64,000 bases of DNA from Tanypteryx hageni (Eukaryota; Arthropoda; Insecta; Odonata; Petaluridae), in NCBI GenBank assembly GCA_028673005.1, contig CM054113.1:177179956-177243955 (forward strand), in the 5' to 3' direction. Within the stretch, counting starts at the first letter, position 1. Every line of letters begins with the position of its first letter. The translations under genes were made by a program, and so were the position numbers. Shown piece after piece: positions 21,043-32,134 of the stretch. Below the pieces are notes generated by a model, which worked only from the letters and a program-made list of their open reading frames with translations, was not told the origin of the DNA and searched no databases.

Positions 21043-21907
21043 CAGTATAGTCTCGATTATACTAGGTTCCGTAATATCTGAGGCGCATGAAGAAAAATGT
21101 AGAAAAGTATCATTTTGAAAAACTGCGATTGAAAAGTATCATATCATATTGATACAATTGATTCATACTTGCCACATATAGGCATGGAATTAAAATTAAA
21201 AATCCTGAACCGTAAAATAATCCATATGAGCACTCACACGTCAATAAGAAGAGAAAATGGAAAAAAAATAAAATGATACATGCTTGCAGGACGTGGCCCT
21301 ACAGGGACCTCTTGTCGAAAACTAGCCTAAAGGAGAGAAAAAACTCGCACAATCACACTCGCGTGAAAAAACCTTTGGAAAAACTCGCTAGATACGTATT
21401 TCAAGAGGAAAGCTCTCATCTTGAGTAGCATATGACTTCAAATACTCAAGATGAGAGGTTATCTCTTGAAATACCTATGGATCTAGCTAGTTTTTCCCAA
21501 GTTTTTCCTAGTGAATGATTGTGTTTTTTTCTTTCCTTTAGGCTAGTTTTCGACAACAGGTCCCTGTAGGCCCTCGTCCTGCAAACTTGTAAGTATCGTT
21601 TTAATTTTTTTTTCATTTTCTTTTCTTATTAACGTGTGAGTGCTCATCTGGATTATTTTATGGTTCAGGAGTCTTTATTTTAATCCCATTCTGTACAAAG
21701 TAGTCTCTAAATTCCATTTTCACCATATATGCCTAGGTACATATTGATCGTAGGAATCGGGAAAATATGCGACGACTTTCGTTAATGATATATCGCACGA
21801 AAATCGCCACATATTTCCCGATATGGGCAACGTTCCGTGTTATCCGAGTTTTTGATTATCTGAGTTCGGTGCGGTCCCGTCGACCTCGGATAATCGGGAC
21901 TCTACTG
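21043..21907. mobile_element. Tigger/pogo-like MITE carrying Penelope tails
   Basis: Left end CAGTATAGTCTCGATTAT and right end the inverse of CAGTAGAGTCCCGATTAT, each flanked by TA (21041-21042 and 21908-21909). No transposase. The centre is occupied by the inverted Penelope pair at 21187-21692, leaving about 360 bp of MITE. Confidence 0.8.
21187..21692. mobile_element. head-to-head inverted pair of Penelope 3' ends
   Basis: Two arms of about 245 bp, roughly 85% alike, face each other across about 12 bases. Each arm, read outward, has a hammerhead-like region (GATGAGAG, short stem, CTCTTGAAATAC), then GGCTAGTTTTCGACA, then the GGTCCCTGTAGG module and the terminal TTATGGTTCAGGA block. The module and end match the tail of the element at 15.0-15.6 kb. 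This is the inverted terminal arrangement reported for Penelope-like copies. Confidence 0.78.
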
Positions 21908-21909
21908 TA

Positions 21910-23730
21910 TATGCACATACTTGCTTTTTGGGCGGCCTCGTACGAAAATTAATCGCGGCTAATTTTTCAGGTAAGGCTGCAAACAGCTTCGTAGGAAAAT
22001 TTGCGGGTATCTTTGTGCTCAAAATTTTGTTTAACTTTGCGGATTACTTCGTACATTACTTTGGAAGTGAATTTTGGAGCTAATTTTGCTTATGACTTTG
22101 GAGATACGCAACTTTACCGATTGCTTTGCAAGCAACTCGTGGGTGAAATTTTGGTAACTTCCGGCTTTAAGGTTTTACGGAATTTTGTTTTTTGTCTACA
22201 TAAGGTTTAGGACTCGGCATTAAATTGTCCATATCGCGTTTGCTTATGCGTCGTTGAGTTATTGAATGCGGGATCAAAATCGTTATCTGGGCACACTGCG
22301 CAACTTGGTAACGTAATCCGAAGGCAGTGTCTTTATTTCTCCTCGAATATTTCATTTTATTGACCTCTTGATTAAAAGCTGTAGAGAGAATTTTTTTGGT
22401 CAATACTTAACTAATAGAACGCTTACTTTAAATAAGGGTCCAAATTAACTGTTAGATGTACTTCGTGAAGGAAAACGCTCTTTTCAAAAATGAAATTCTC
22501 CTGAATCGTAATAATTACCAGAAATCTTTTGTGTAATTCAGAATTATTTTGACGACTCTCTGAACTTCTACATAGAGAAAAATTTTCCACTTCTCTGTAT
22601 TTGAAATGTTGTTCATCAATAAAAACGTTTTAGATATTTAATTTATATTAGGTATAGATCTGTATTTCCTTTGGCTCATTCCGAATTCTACAAATTTCGG
22701 ATCACTGCTAATCTTTGAATTTATGTTAACCTAGAAATGACTCGCTAGACGCCCTAGTGAAACCCCCTTCAGTAAATTACCGAAAGGTGTCTTCATTAAG
22801 AATGGGATGATTAAAAAACGTTTAACTGTTATTAAATTCAGCTGTTTTCGCTTCACTTGATAACTTCAAATCCATTTCCTTACAAGGCAGAAAGCAAGAT
22901 AAGAGTTTGTAAGCTGACTTACAAACTCGTGTTAAAATACAGCGCAACATATTATTTGAAAAAAAAACTGTAAAAATGGGGATGTAAACCGGAAAGTTAT
23001 CTTAAAGGAAAATTTGTAAATGAATATTGGAATGAATAATTAGGCGACAATGGTCGAAAAAAGCCAGGATGAAACGGGAGGCAAATTTAACTTTTCTCAC
23101 TGTGGGAAAAAATGTCTCTTTTGACTCGACAAACGCCCAGGCCGTTCTATTTATCCAAGTATAAGCGTCCCGACAAATGAGGTGATGTGAGAGCAACTTC
23201 CTGGTTTACCTCTCTTTAAAGGCAGCTTTTGACCTTTTCCCCTCTGGTAACCGCACACTGGATGAACCAGCCCTTCTTGTGCCGACCTCCACAGTTTCCT
23301 CCAGAACTACCCTCTTCCTCCGACTCGTTACTCGCCCAATCCACTCCCCCCCCCCGCCACGCCACTTATGTTTTACCTGGGGCACAATCCTAGGGCTCCA
23401 TAGTGCGCTCTCTCATTCAGGGAGTGCTAATTAGCCTCTTCCACTCTTTGCCTTTTCCTCCCTCATCTTTCCAACCGACCTTCTGAAACGCTGCAGGAAA
23501 CCTCCCTCCTGGGTACTATCGCAGTCACTCTACATCCCCTTTTCCTCCTCCTTCATCCTAATTTTTTTCTCAGCTTTCGCTTCCACCATAGGCATTTGAT
23601 ATTCCTCAATTTTTTCTCTCTTTCTTTGCACCTCGTTGTACGCTAATTGGCGTCCCGTGCCTCTCACCCTCCAGTCTTCAGAAAAAATAATCAAGTGCTT
23701 CAATTTTGGGGTTCCACACATTTTCTAATC
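21910..23730. other. no recognisable feature
   Basis: No supported gene. A pyrimidine-rich stretch lies at 23220-23640. The frames at 22001-22403 and 23002-23196 show no family motif. Confidence 0.4.
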
Positions 23731-24059
23731 GTAGGGTAAAGCGAGGAGAGATGACGCACAATTCAAGAAAAATTGTAGGATTTACAACAGACGAGAAAGC
23801 ATGAAATCGTTGATAATTAAGTATTCTACATTTATTATTTAGACTAGGAAAAATTGAAATAATTTATTAACCCATTACTTCCCAAGCCTAGAAAAACGTT
23901 TTTTTTGGAAAATTTCCTTCAGTATTGTTGACTTTGATCTAAATAAAGAAAAAAACTCCAAGAAATTTCTTTTATTGTTCATAGCAACAATATAAAATGT
24001 TGCGTTTTCGCAACGTTGGGAAAAATTGGGAAGAATAACATCAAAATAATATTTTTAAA

Positions 24060-24530
24060 TTTTAGTAATTTTCATGAAAATTTACAAAACATTTTGCATG
24101 CAATGGTACATTACACTTTTTGCATTTATATACATTCTGGGATTTGCAAAATCTACATCTTTTCCTAGAATTTTCGGAATATTTTTTTATTTCATGTCCA
24201 AGTCTATCGAACTTCAAAGAGTTTGGTCAACATTTTTATGAAGGTCGACCAAGTTGACACACAAAACTATTTTGTTTCTTCTGGACCTCTTCTTTGGAAT
24301 CTTCTGATTTTAAGAGGTTTTGTGCAATGTCAGATCGAAAATCTAATTGAGAGATTTTACTGTTTGTTATCATCGTATAAAATTTCCATGAATTCACAAC
24401 CCAAAGTTTTATGAAAAGTAGCCACCACCATTTTTTACCTATGATCCTTATTCGATAATTGGCCACTGCGTTATCGTGCAAATCCAAATCCAATTGTTAT
24501 AGTCGCTTATCATATTAGGTTGTGGGACTA
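24060..24530 (-). pseudogene. piggyBac transposase, C-terminal part
   Basis: Minus strand. It begins at about 24530 with VPQPNMISDYNN (frame shifted), then DLHDNAVANYRIRI and GKKWWW, the last conserved DDE-side block of piggyBac transposases. It ends with the Cys-rich tail RCRFCKSQNVYKCKKC (around 24100-24150), the RING/PHD-like domain that binds the transposon ends. Stops occur between the block and the tail. It is separated from the rest of the protein by the R3 insertion at 24538-25235. Confidence 0.87.
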
Positions 24531-24537
24531 GGTCATG

Positions 24538-25235
24538 CTTTTACTTTCTCCATGTACGTAGTATAGAGGAAAGTATGGTATTCATGAAAAAAATCGACTT
24601 CGAGATTTAAACGGAAATACACGTTTTGAGGTCCCCTGACACGCTTTGACCATTTTCTCGATGAAGCCTGTGTGTATGTGATAGCTTTTTGTGGGTGCTC
24701 TAACTAAAAACTATTAATCAGGTCAACGCGAAAATTAATATTTAATATTTTTACATAAGTCTCAAGAACTGATTAGTTTTTGGTAAAAATCGGTCGACCG
24801 AAAGTGGGTGTTTACTCTAGTCACTTATACGTTATTTTGAGATACCTGCTTTAATAATTGATAAATGTAAAAATGTATTGGAGTAAAAGTTGTGGAAAAT
24901 TTAATTTTCTACAATCTTTGTCTGAAATAATTTTCCATATAACGCATTGTTTAAGAGATATATTATATTTTCGGCTGCCACCACCACGCCACCTACCGAC
25001 GACTATTGTTAACAATTGACGCTTAGTTACTTCTTAGTTACGCCCCTTTTTCTTTTCTTAATTGTTGGAGCTTTGTGTCTATATCCAATTTCAGAAGACT
25101 ATGGTTTTAGTTTATTTCTGTTCTATGTAAAGTGTAAAATTTTCTCGCAGTTTCTTAAAATAATTATTATTATGTAACTTAATTGAAATTTTTACAATAT
25201 TACAGATATGGAGAAAGTCATGTGGTTGCCACATC
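24538..25235 (+). mobile_element. R3 dispersed repeat inserted in piggyBac gene
   Basis: A 0.7 kb non-coding repeat starting TTTTACTTTCTCCATGTACG and ending ATGGAGAAAGTCATGTGG, so the ends are inverse over about 11 bases (ACTTTCTCCAT). Other copies: 30466-34745 (split) and a partial inverted one at 49395-49574. Shared internal blocks include AAATACACGTTTT, TATTAATCAGGTCAACGC and GTGTTTACTCT. It splits the piggyBac frame between its middle and C-terminal parts. The family is unclassified, and CATG lies on both sides. Confidence 0.75.
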
Positions 25236-25244
25236 AGATTTTTT

Positions 25245-26200
25245 TAACTTGCGATTGTATCGTTTTGCCTGAACAATGGGTTCCAATGTGCCAAAATTCG
25301 TAGCATTATCATGCCAACGGACTAGCAATATATTTTTACGCTTATCAAAACACATGTCATAGGAACTCTTACGATCCTTTTATAAATCCTTTGACTCTTT
25401 TAACGGACATTTTGCCATTATATTTGCTAGTACTGTTCCAGTGCCAAAAAATCCTTTGTCGGTCAGAGTGCTAAAAAGAATATAGCTATAAAAAATTATC
25501 AAATTACATCTTGGACTGTTCAGGGTTTTAACAATTTATAAATAACTCAAGACCACGTTTTCTCCAATACTGAAACAATTTCTACTATCACTAGCACCAG
25601 AGTATGGTGAAAATTGGTACCAAAAACCAGAGGAAGAAGCAACATACCAAAGCTTGTATCCGAATCTGATGGGTTTCCACGTATAAACATTTTTGCTGAA
25701 TGTCGACCAAAATATGGCACCATCTGTGAGAGATTATGACTCCACACACCAAACTGAAGAAATTGTTTGTTCATATATGTTATTAAAGGTCTTAGTTTTG
25801 CATATTTATCGGATTTATCTAATTTAGCTTTGTCCGACAAATACAAATATCTTTTTATTTCGTAGAACCGATTTCTGAACATGGTTTTCCTAACCATTGG
25901 AACTCCTTTGCTTTGCTCCATTAAAATTTAGTTCGAGGAAGAGTGTGATAACCTGATAATATTAAAATTCCAAAAAATCTTTTCAGTTCAGCAAGTGTTA
26001 CAGAAAAATTGTGATCATTTTTGTCAATGACATATTTTTTGAAAAATCAATCATTTGCTTTAAAAGTTCGTCAGTTATGAATAAATTAAAAGTATCTATT
26101 GGGGAACAGTAACTGCATTTTACACAATGTTTAGACACTATGCGGCGAGTTAGGGAGCTGAAATGTTTACGTTATTTAGAGTTTGGTCAATATAAACGAA
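25245..26200 (-). pseudogene. piggyBac transposase, N-terminal and catalytic part
   Basis: The main frame is 25547-25921: RNRFYEIKRYLYLSDKAK, then KYAKLRPLITYMNKQFLQFG, then MVPYFGRHSAKMFIRGNP. These are hallmark piggyBac blocks, where the D/E before MVPYFG is usually part of DEQMVPY but here reads SQMVPY. Further down, in other frames, are LTDKGFFGT (about 25440) and VRWHDNATNFGT (about 25300). Upstream residual N-terminal sequence is readable to about 26100. Stops and frameshifts throughout, so inactive. Confidence 0.88.
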
Positions 26201-26239
26201 GAAACATTTCAATATGTCCATGAAATCGTTATTGCAGCC

Positions 26240-26550
26240 GTTAAAAATTATTTAAATATAAACAATTATATAAATGTTATTTCACTTCTAATAGTGCTAT
26301 AAATTTAAAATTTGGCAGAAATGTGTAGCATTATTAACCTAATGTGAAATAAGTAAAATATTTCTAAAATTGCAAAAATTAGTGATTGTTTTATTCCATT
26401 ATTATTCCATAATGAAAAAACGAAAATCGGTCCAGAGGCGAAATCTTTTGAATTAAAGAAATATTTCCCATGATGAAATATCTCTCGGAAAAATTAATGT
26501 TTTTTCAAGGTGAGATGAGATACTTGCAGTATGCAAGTACCTTCTACTAG
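26240..26550 (+). mobile_element. Helitron-like 3' end
   Basis: Ends with the hairpin ACTTGC-AGTAT-GCAAGT (26522-26538), 12 nt later CTAG (26547-26550), then T. The preceding 250 bp match 5987-6290 (inverted) and 28020-28235. The 5' boundary is not resolved. Confidence 0.65.
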
Positions 26551-26552
26551 TA

Positions 26553-26556
<4 letters not shown>

Positions 26557-26614
<58 letters not shown>
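26557..26614. repeat. (TA)n microsatellite
   Basis: TA array between the Helitron-like end and the LTR start. Confidence 0.95.
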
Positions 26615-26617
<3 letters not shown>

Positions 26618-27417
26618 CACGATAGCGACGTTCGTTTTAACGGGCATCCAAAAACACACGTAACTAATTGTTTTCTCTCTTTATTATTATTTACGATACA
26701 GGTCGCTGACCGGAGATTAATCTTGCACAATTTCAGGTCAAAGTACATAAATAAAAAAAATACACGTAATTGTTTTTTCTCTTTTACGAACTCACCGTAC
26801 AGATATGACGAAGGGTCCCCGAATTTGATGAAGCAATCCTGCGCGGGTGCACAAACGCAAAGTGCCTCCTTCTTATCGATAAACGAGTCCAGCTCTGTTG
26901 TGGATATTCCAATCGAACAACCATCGAGAGTATGTCGGAACGAGACAGAGCCCGTCCGCGAGAGTTGAGTGAGAGCTCATGACGAGAGGCAGGCAAGAAG
27001 ATAAGAAGCCCTAGATTTGTTTGAGTGCCCAGTCAATTCGCCTCTCTAACAGCACAGATGGGTATCTCAGAGGTAGTGCAATGAATAACCAGGGAGGGAG
27101 GAGGAAAACCCGGTGCCGGCATTTGCCTGCTCTTACGAAGAACACCAGGGGGGGCAACGGCTTAACGTCCCTTCCGAAGGACGGAACAGCTAAATTTTCG
27201 CGGTCTCCTCAAACCACACAATCAGGGGGCCGGGCGACCTTGGAAGCCCTAGAGAGCCCCGTGTCTCCTTTTTTATACCCTTGTCCAAAACAAAAATTAA
27301 GCGATTCTCACTTCCTCGCTGCGGCGCTGGCGACCCGAAGGCGTCTTCAAGGCCTCGCCACGCCGTCAATTAAAGGTGGCGACTTATGCAACTCACCATT
27401 TAGGAATTATCGTTACA
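26615..27417. mobile_element. solo LTR (tentative)
   Basis: An 803 bp segment beginning TGTCACGATAG and ending TTATCGTTACA, with TG..CA ends and a short inverse match (TGTNACGATA). ATAT flanks both sides, compatible with a 4 bp target duplication but within TA-rich DNA, so weak. No internal coding. A SINE fragment sits inside at 27085-27245. No second copy of the LTR is in the window. Confidence 0.45.
27085..27245 (-). mobile_element. SINE body fragment
   Basis: Inverted copy of 10441-10605 of the SINE, including the CTTCCGAAGGACGGAACAGC block. The tRNA-like head and the tail hairpin are missing. The plus-strand frame at 27021-27431 is spurious and mirrors the SINE antisense frame at 10.2-10.6 kb. 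Confidence 0.85.
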
Positions 27418-27423
27418 ATATAT

Positions 27424-27517
27424 TAACTTAAGGAAATGAAAAGGTAGTGATGAGGGTGGCAACAAGGTGTTGAAGGAAGCCCAGCGGACACTTACCAAGT
27501 TGGGGACCAAGTTGGCA
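27424..27517 (-). mobile_element. Penelope 3' tail, 88 bp copy
   Basis: Near-identical to 5795-5882 and 60366-60453, and flanked by TA-rich DNA. Read on the minus strand it is the extreme 3' end of the Penelope family, 5'-truncated to under 100 bp. Confidence 0.7.
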
Positions 27518-27587
27518 ATATATATATCATTATATATAGACGTTTCTTACAAAGGAGGAGGAGGAGGAGGAGGATATAGGAGGATAC

Positions 27588-28233
27588 TAATGTCTAGGCA
27601 CTTCCACATGAGCTGGAGATTCGAAATTTTTTACATTAGGATTACGTGCAAAACGGACTAGAAAAATCTAGAAAAAGTTCAACAATGCGGCCGCTAAAAA
27701 TTCGCAATTGTTAAAACAAATTTTCAAGGTTTATGTATTTCCACATGAGCTACGGAGCTGAAATGTTTTTTATAAGTAGAATTATTTAAAAAAAAAACGA
27801 AATTGGGATTATACAAATTTTGATATTTTAATTTATTTGGCAGTTAAAAATTCGTAAAATTTAAACAAATAAATAACTGTTTAGGTACTACGGGATGAGC
27901 TAGGAAGCTGAAATTTTAAAATTATATACAGAGTAGTACATTTGCACAAATAAACATTTCAATCTTTCCATATATTTATTGCGGCGGCCGTAAAAAATGT
28001 TTAAAATTTAAACAGAAAAATTTAATTTCACTTCTAGAAGTGCTACAACTTTAAAATTTGCCTGAAATGTGTAGCGTAAGTACCCCATAATGTAGAAAGT
28101 GTAAAACTTTTAAAATTGCAACATTTGGGGATTGTTTTATTCTATTATTTTTACATAAGGGTAAAACAAAAATCGCTGCGGAGGTGAAATCATTAGAATA
28201 TGAAACGCTTGCAGTATGCAAGCACCTTCTACT

Positions 28234-28235
<2 letters not shown>
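27588..28235 (+). mobile_element. Helitron-like element with internal 145 bp monomers
   Basis: Contains about four degenerate units starting near 27596, 27738, 27884 and 28032, each with CACTTC..GAGCT followed by a GCGGCCG or similar block before TAAAAATTC. It ends with hairpin GCTTGC-AGTAT-GCAAGC (28208-28224) and CTTG then T (decayed CTAG). Tandem to the next copy at 28266-28783. Non-coding. Confidence 0.6.

Positions 28236-28262
<27 letters not shown>
28236..28262. repeat. (TA)n microsatellite
   Basis: Short TA array between two tandem Helitron-like copies. Confidence 0.93.
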
Positions 28263-28265
<3 letters not shown>

Positions 28266-28266
<1 letters not shown>

Positions 28267-28783
28267 GGGATACTAATGTTTAATCACTTCCAGAAGAGCT
28301 GAAGATTCAAAATTTTTTACATTAGGATTATGTGCAAAACGGACTAGAAAAATCTAGAAAAATTTCAACAATGCGGCCGCTAAAAATTCAAAATTATTTA
28401 AACAAAATTTCAAGGTTTACGTATTTCCGGATGTGCCATGGCACTGAATTTCTTTTTATAGGTAGAATTTGTAAAAAGACGAATCGGTGATTATACAAAT
28501 TTTGATATTTTAATTTGATTGGATGTTAAAAATTCTTAAATTTATACAAATAGGTAAATGTTTAGATATCTAATGTGGAAAAATTATAATATTCTCAAAA
28601 TTACAAAAATTTGTGATTGTTTTACTCCATTATTGTTCCATAAGGAAAAAACGAAAATCGGTGCCGAGGAGAAATCTTATGAATTAATTAAATATATAAC
28701 CCATGATGAAATATCTCTCTGAAAAATTAATGTTTTTTCAAGGTGAGATGATATGCTTGCAGTATGCAACCACCTTTTCCTAG
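28266..28783 (+). mobile_element. Helitron-like element, second tandem copy
   Basis: Starts with the same GGATACTAATGT block as 27588 and ends with a hairpin (TTGCAGTATGCAA) and CCTAG then T at 28784. It lacks about one 145 bp unit relative to the first copy. Confidence 0.62.
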
Positions 28784-29039
28784 TAATAAGATAAACATTA
28801 GATGAAATACGATTATACGATTACAAAATATTATCCTTATAATAAACGCTTGCCTTACTAATAAAATAATGTGTCAGTTCAGAAAAGTAGTCGTTCCTTG
28901 AGCACTGCTACTTATAAAACGACAGGTATGCTTGAGATTGATATTTGCCGAAACAGATACCGACATCTTAGGTTTCACTACACTGTAACCTTTTCAAGGT
29001 ATGCTGAATATCTGATATGAAGTATAAATAGGTAGGGCC

Positions 29040-29280
29040 AGGGGAAAAGGGAGAATTGAGAGAAATGCAGTGGGGAGAAAACTTTGTACTGACATTGTCA
29101 TCGGTAGCTGTAGATAGTCTGTCAGTGCCTATTGATTTGTGTAATTTCCGGATTAGTATAGATGTGCTCAAGGAAACAGAGGAGGAAGGGAGAAATGCAG
29201 AAGAGGGGGGATAATTTTATACTGACATTGTATTCGGTAGCGGTGGGAAGTCGGTCGGTGCCTATATTATCAGCGAATCC
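29040..29280 (+). repeat. imperfect tandem duplication, period about 141
   Basis: Two units (from about 29048 and 29189) share GGGAGAAATGCAG, TACTGACATTGT, TCGGTAGC and CGGTGCCTAT. The small frame here is not a gene. Confidence 0.7.
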
Positions 29281-30465
29281 CCTTCACATTATCCAACGTT
29301 ACGAAATCGCAACATTCTTTTTAATGTATGGATACACAGTACTAATTTTTAATAAAATGTTGACTTACTTTTAGTGAGAGATAAATGATACCTAATATAG
29401 GAATTCAGCAATGACATAAATTTTTTCATTGAAGAATAAAAATTATAAAGAGGCAAATACAAGTGTCAGAAAAGGAACTCACTCCTAAATGTTTAATTTC
29501 TACTGTGGAGACGGTGAAATCTTTGGTTGACCTTTGACTATTCATTTCAGAAATAAAGGTCTTCATTTGTAAAATAAAGTAGTTCGTTTAGGAATATTTA
29601 CTTTTTAAATGGCATATAAATTTTTGTAAACTTAATGTTGCGATTTAGCAACGTTTGGGATAAATGGGTTAAAAAGGCTTCAAATATGATTTTAAGCGAT
29701 TTTTCAAAACCTCGTTTTTTGCCATCTATCCTCCTAAAGTAGGTAAGATGGGTAGGAGGGAAGGCTTATGGGAATATTCGTGTTAGTAAACCAAAAATCA
29801 AGATCTACTTAAGATACCACAATTTTTTATACTTCATATTTATTACAAATTAAGCGGCCGTCTTTCCTAAAATGTTAGGATAGATGGCGCACCCTTCTCC
29901 TCCGGACATAACATGGCGGAATAGTATACAAGTAATAATGCCACGTGTCCACTTATCCAGTTTCATCTTCAGAAAACATGTTTTTCATTATTGCCGCGAT
30001 GAACATGCGAAATGCAAATAATGGAAACGATATATGAAAATTCACGCACTTACCAACAACAGCTGTGAATGAAATCCGTTTGTAAATCACAAAAAAACTG
30101 CACAATAAAGAATGAATTTGTCAACGTGTACTTTCTCCTTCACTGTTCACACTGCACTGACCGCCGTTGCTGCCCCATGTCCATGATTAAGTAAACTAGA
30201 GATGCGTCATCTCTCCTACCCGTCATCTCTCCTCGCTTTACCCTAGATCGGGGCTGGCGAACCTATGGCACGCGTACCAAGGGTGGTATGCGGAACGATT
30301 TTGATTGGCACGCCACAAAATGAAATAAGAAATAAAATGTGCTACTCGCTAATACAGCGACATGGCAAAAGTGATCCCAAAATTTAATAAATGTACGTAT
30401 TGAAACGATGCGAAAGAGAGGCTTTGTTTACAAGACATTCGGTTATTTTATGATTTTGGGAGGGA

Positions 30466-30534
30466 ATGTTTTTACTTTCTCCATATACGAAATATGTAAA
30501 GAGAAAGTATTGTTTTCATGGCAAAAATAGAATG
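30466..30534 (+). mobile_element. R3 repeat, 5' part (split copy)
   Basis: Starts TTTTTACTTTCTCCATATACG as in the copy at 24538. After CATGGCAAAAAT it is interrupted by a TIR element, and the R3 sequence resumes at about 34135. Confidence 0.72.
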
Positions 30535-31009
30535 GGGGACTGTCAAAATATTTAATTATGTTTTTTAATTCTTTGTAATTGACTTAATTACTCCCTGTAA
30601 AATTTTTTTGTCAAATCGTCTTCATTATGCAAAAAATATTTAAAATAACTCTTTTAAATATCCCGTGAAAAGGGCATCCTGGTTGGAAAGAGAGTAGTAA
30701 GGGGTACGTGAGGTCATCGCATGCCACTCGTTTAAACGTACGACTTTACGACCGTACTGAAAGCACGCGGTTTTGATACAGCGTCCTGTTGCTTTTCCTG
30801 ATATCGTAGCTAAAATGGAGAATATGGAACTTAAAAAGGGTTATAAGTATTTTCTGGTACCTCAGTACTTAAATACAACTATTAAAACCCCGAGAAAATT
30901 TTCTTCACGTTACCTAGCTCATTGGGAAGAAATAAGAAGCGGAGAATATTGTGGTTAAAAGCCACGAGGAGATACGCATCTGATATATCGTGACGTACAA
31001 CTGCATTTA

Positions 31010-31592
31010 TCAGCGAATGGTCTTGTCGTCAAACCTGAGGTATCTCATTATTTCCCTAAAATGATTTCGTGCCATTGTTTTCTTACAGAAGGGAAGACCC
31101 CAGCTTTCTGACCACAATGAGTCAAGTTCAAGGCCTTTGGTGACCGTGGCGCCGCGAACATAGGGAATTCCTAAAAAGGCCTTCAATTCATCCAATGACA
31201 TATTCCGTCGTTTCAGACATAAGGCACCTGCGTTCCTAAGCCACTGTGCATTTTTGGATGTTCTTCAGAATTCTGACGTAAATTATAAGGTTCCATGCAG
31301 TGGCAACACTGTCATCCCTAATGTGGCGTTTAGCGTGTGGGAAAGGGCCAGGCTCCTCCTTAAACACATTATGACGAGCTAGCCTGCCAGCAGAGACATA
31401 GCTAGGTGAAATAACTTTCCACTGAGTTCCATCTGGTGCCACGAGCTTTTCTCCTAAGTTGAACTTCCCAGATTGCTGCAGGCGTGTAGTATGGCTCCGA
31501 TATGGAGCTGATTGCATCACTTGCACATCATCAGCCTCCGGACGACTCTGAGTATTTGCTACCGGATCTAGAGTAGAGGGTGTATATGACAT
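31010..31592 (-). pseudogene. second piggyBac-like transposase remnant
   Basis: Two minus-strand frames. 31236-31592 has the N-terminal linker and HNVFKEEPGP, the usual motif ahead of the transposase domain. 31010-31201 continues with MSLDELKAFLGIPYVRGA, then SWGLPFCKKTMARNHF and IMRYLRFDD. These are the first piggyBac domain blocks (LxAFLGIxYxxG, MxRxxFxxIxRYLRFDD). The catalytic region downstream is missing. Distinct from the 24-26 kb copy. The neighbouring plus-strand frame at 31580-31768 is not recognised. Confidence 0.85.
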
Positions 31593-32134
31593 ATGTGAGA
31601 CGATTGTCCATAAAAAATTTCATAGATACAGTTTTATCATTTTTTCAACGTATCCAGTTTCACCTCTCACCTATGTGTAAAACCATGCCAACGAGCCATG
31701 ATGAACACGAGAAATACCTACGTCTAACACCGTGGAGAACGTTTGATGAAGTGGCTAAATCCTGCTAAAACCCAAAGCGTACAGGCGTCTGACTCACACA
31801 CGAAATTGCAAGTCTGAACTTGATAAGGCGCCGCCGCGGCGGCAAGCGGTTGCTATTCGGGGGCGGGGAAGTCCTATTCTCAGCACAAAATGATAGTTTG
31901 TAACTCTCGTCTTTGTAAGAGGTAAATTTGCGCAGTTGTTGAAGATTGCCGATGGACCAAATCTGTTTATCTTTGCATCACTCCATAATTATTGTAGTTG
32001 CTATAAAAGTTGTGTATGTCTAACGAAATATAAAAACAACGTACACATGGATCATTGGATCGAAAACTGACATTTCAAAAAGGTTATTACGTTTGGATCC
32101 AATTCAGTGTTGATTAGGACATGTTTTAGGAAAT

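Larger units (their letters stand above)
23867..29672 (-). mobile_element. piggyBac-family transposon swollen by insertions
   Basis: Ends TTAACCCATTACTTCCC (23867) and the inverse of TTAACCCATTTATCCC (ending 29672), with TTAA at both borders as required for piggyBac. Subterminal CGTTGC..GCAACA repeats occur at both ends (about 23999-24025 and 29636-29655). The transposase lies on the minus strand at 24060-26200. The 5.8 kb length comes from later insertions: R3 in the coding region, and Helitron-like copies, a solo LTR and a Penelope tail in the 5' part. Confidence 0.88.
23734..30243. mobile_element. TIR element (TA target) holding a piggyBac
   Basis: Ends GGGTAAAGCGAGGAGAGATG (23734) and its inverse (ending 30243), a 23 bp near-perfect TIR flanked by TA at 23732-23733 and 30244-30245. 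After removing the nested piggyBac only about 0.7 kb remains, without coding capacity, so it is a MITE of a Tc1/pogo-type (TA-targeting) family. The inner right part repeats the theme of the end (GATGGCGCACCCTTCTCC). Confidence 0.85.

Noticed and set aside
21034..21920. 10 bp direct repeat ATGCACATAC near both ends of the Tigger-like MITE
   Set aside because: Not adjacent to the TIR borders on both sides; the TA duplication explains the insertion better.
26531..26968. 145-residue plus frame with an Ile/Tyr run
   Set aside because: The start lies in the Helitron-like end and TA array; the rest runs through a putative LTR with no domain.
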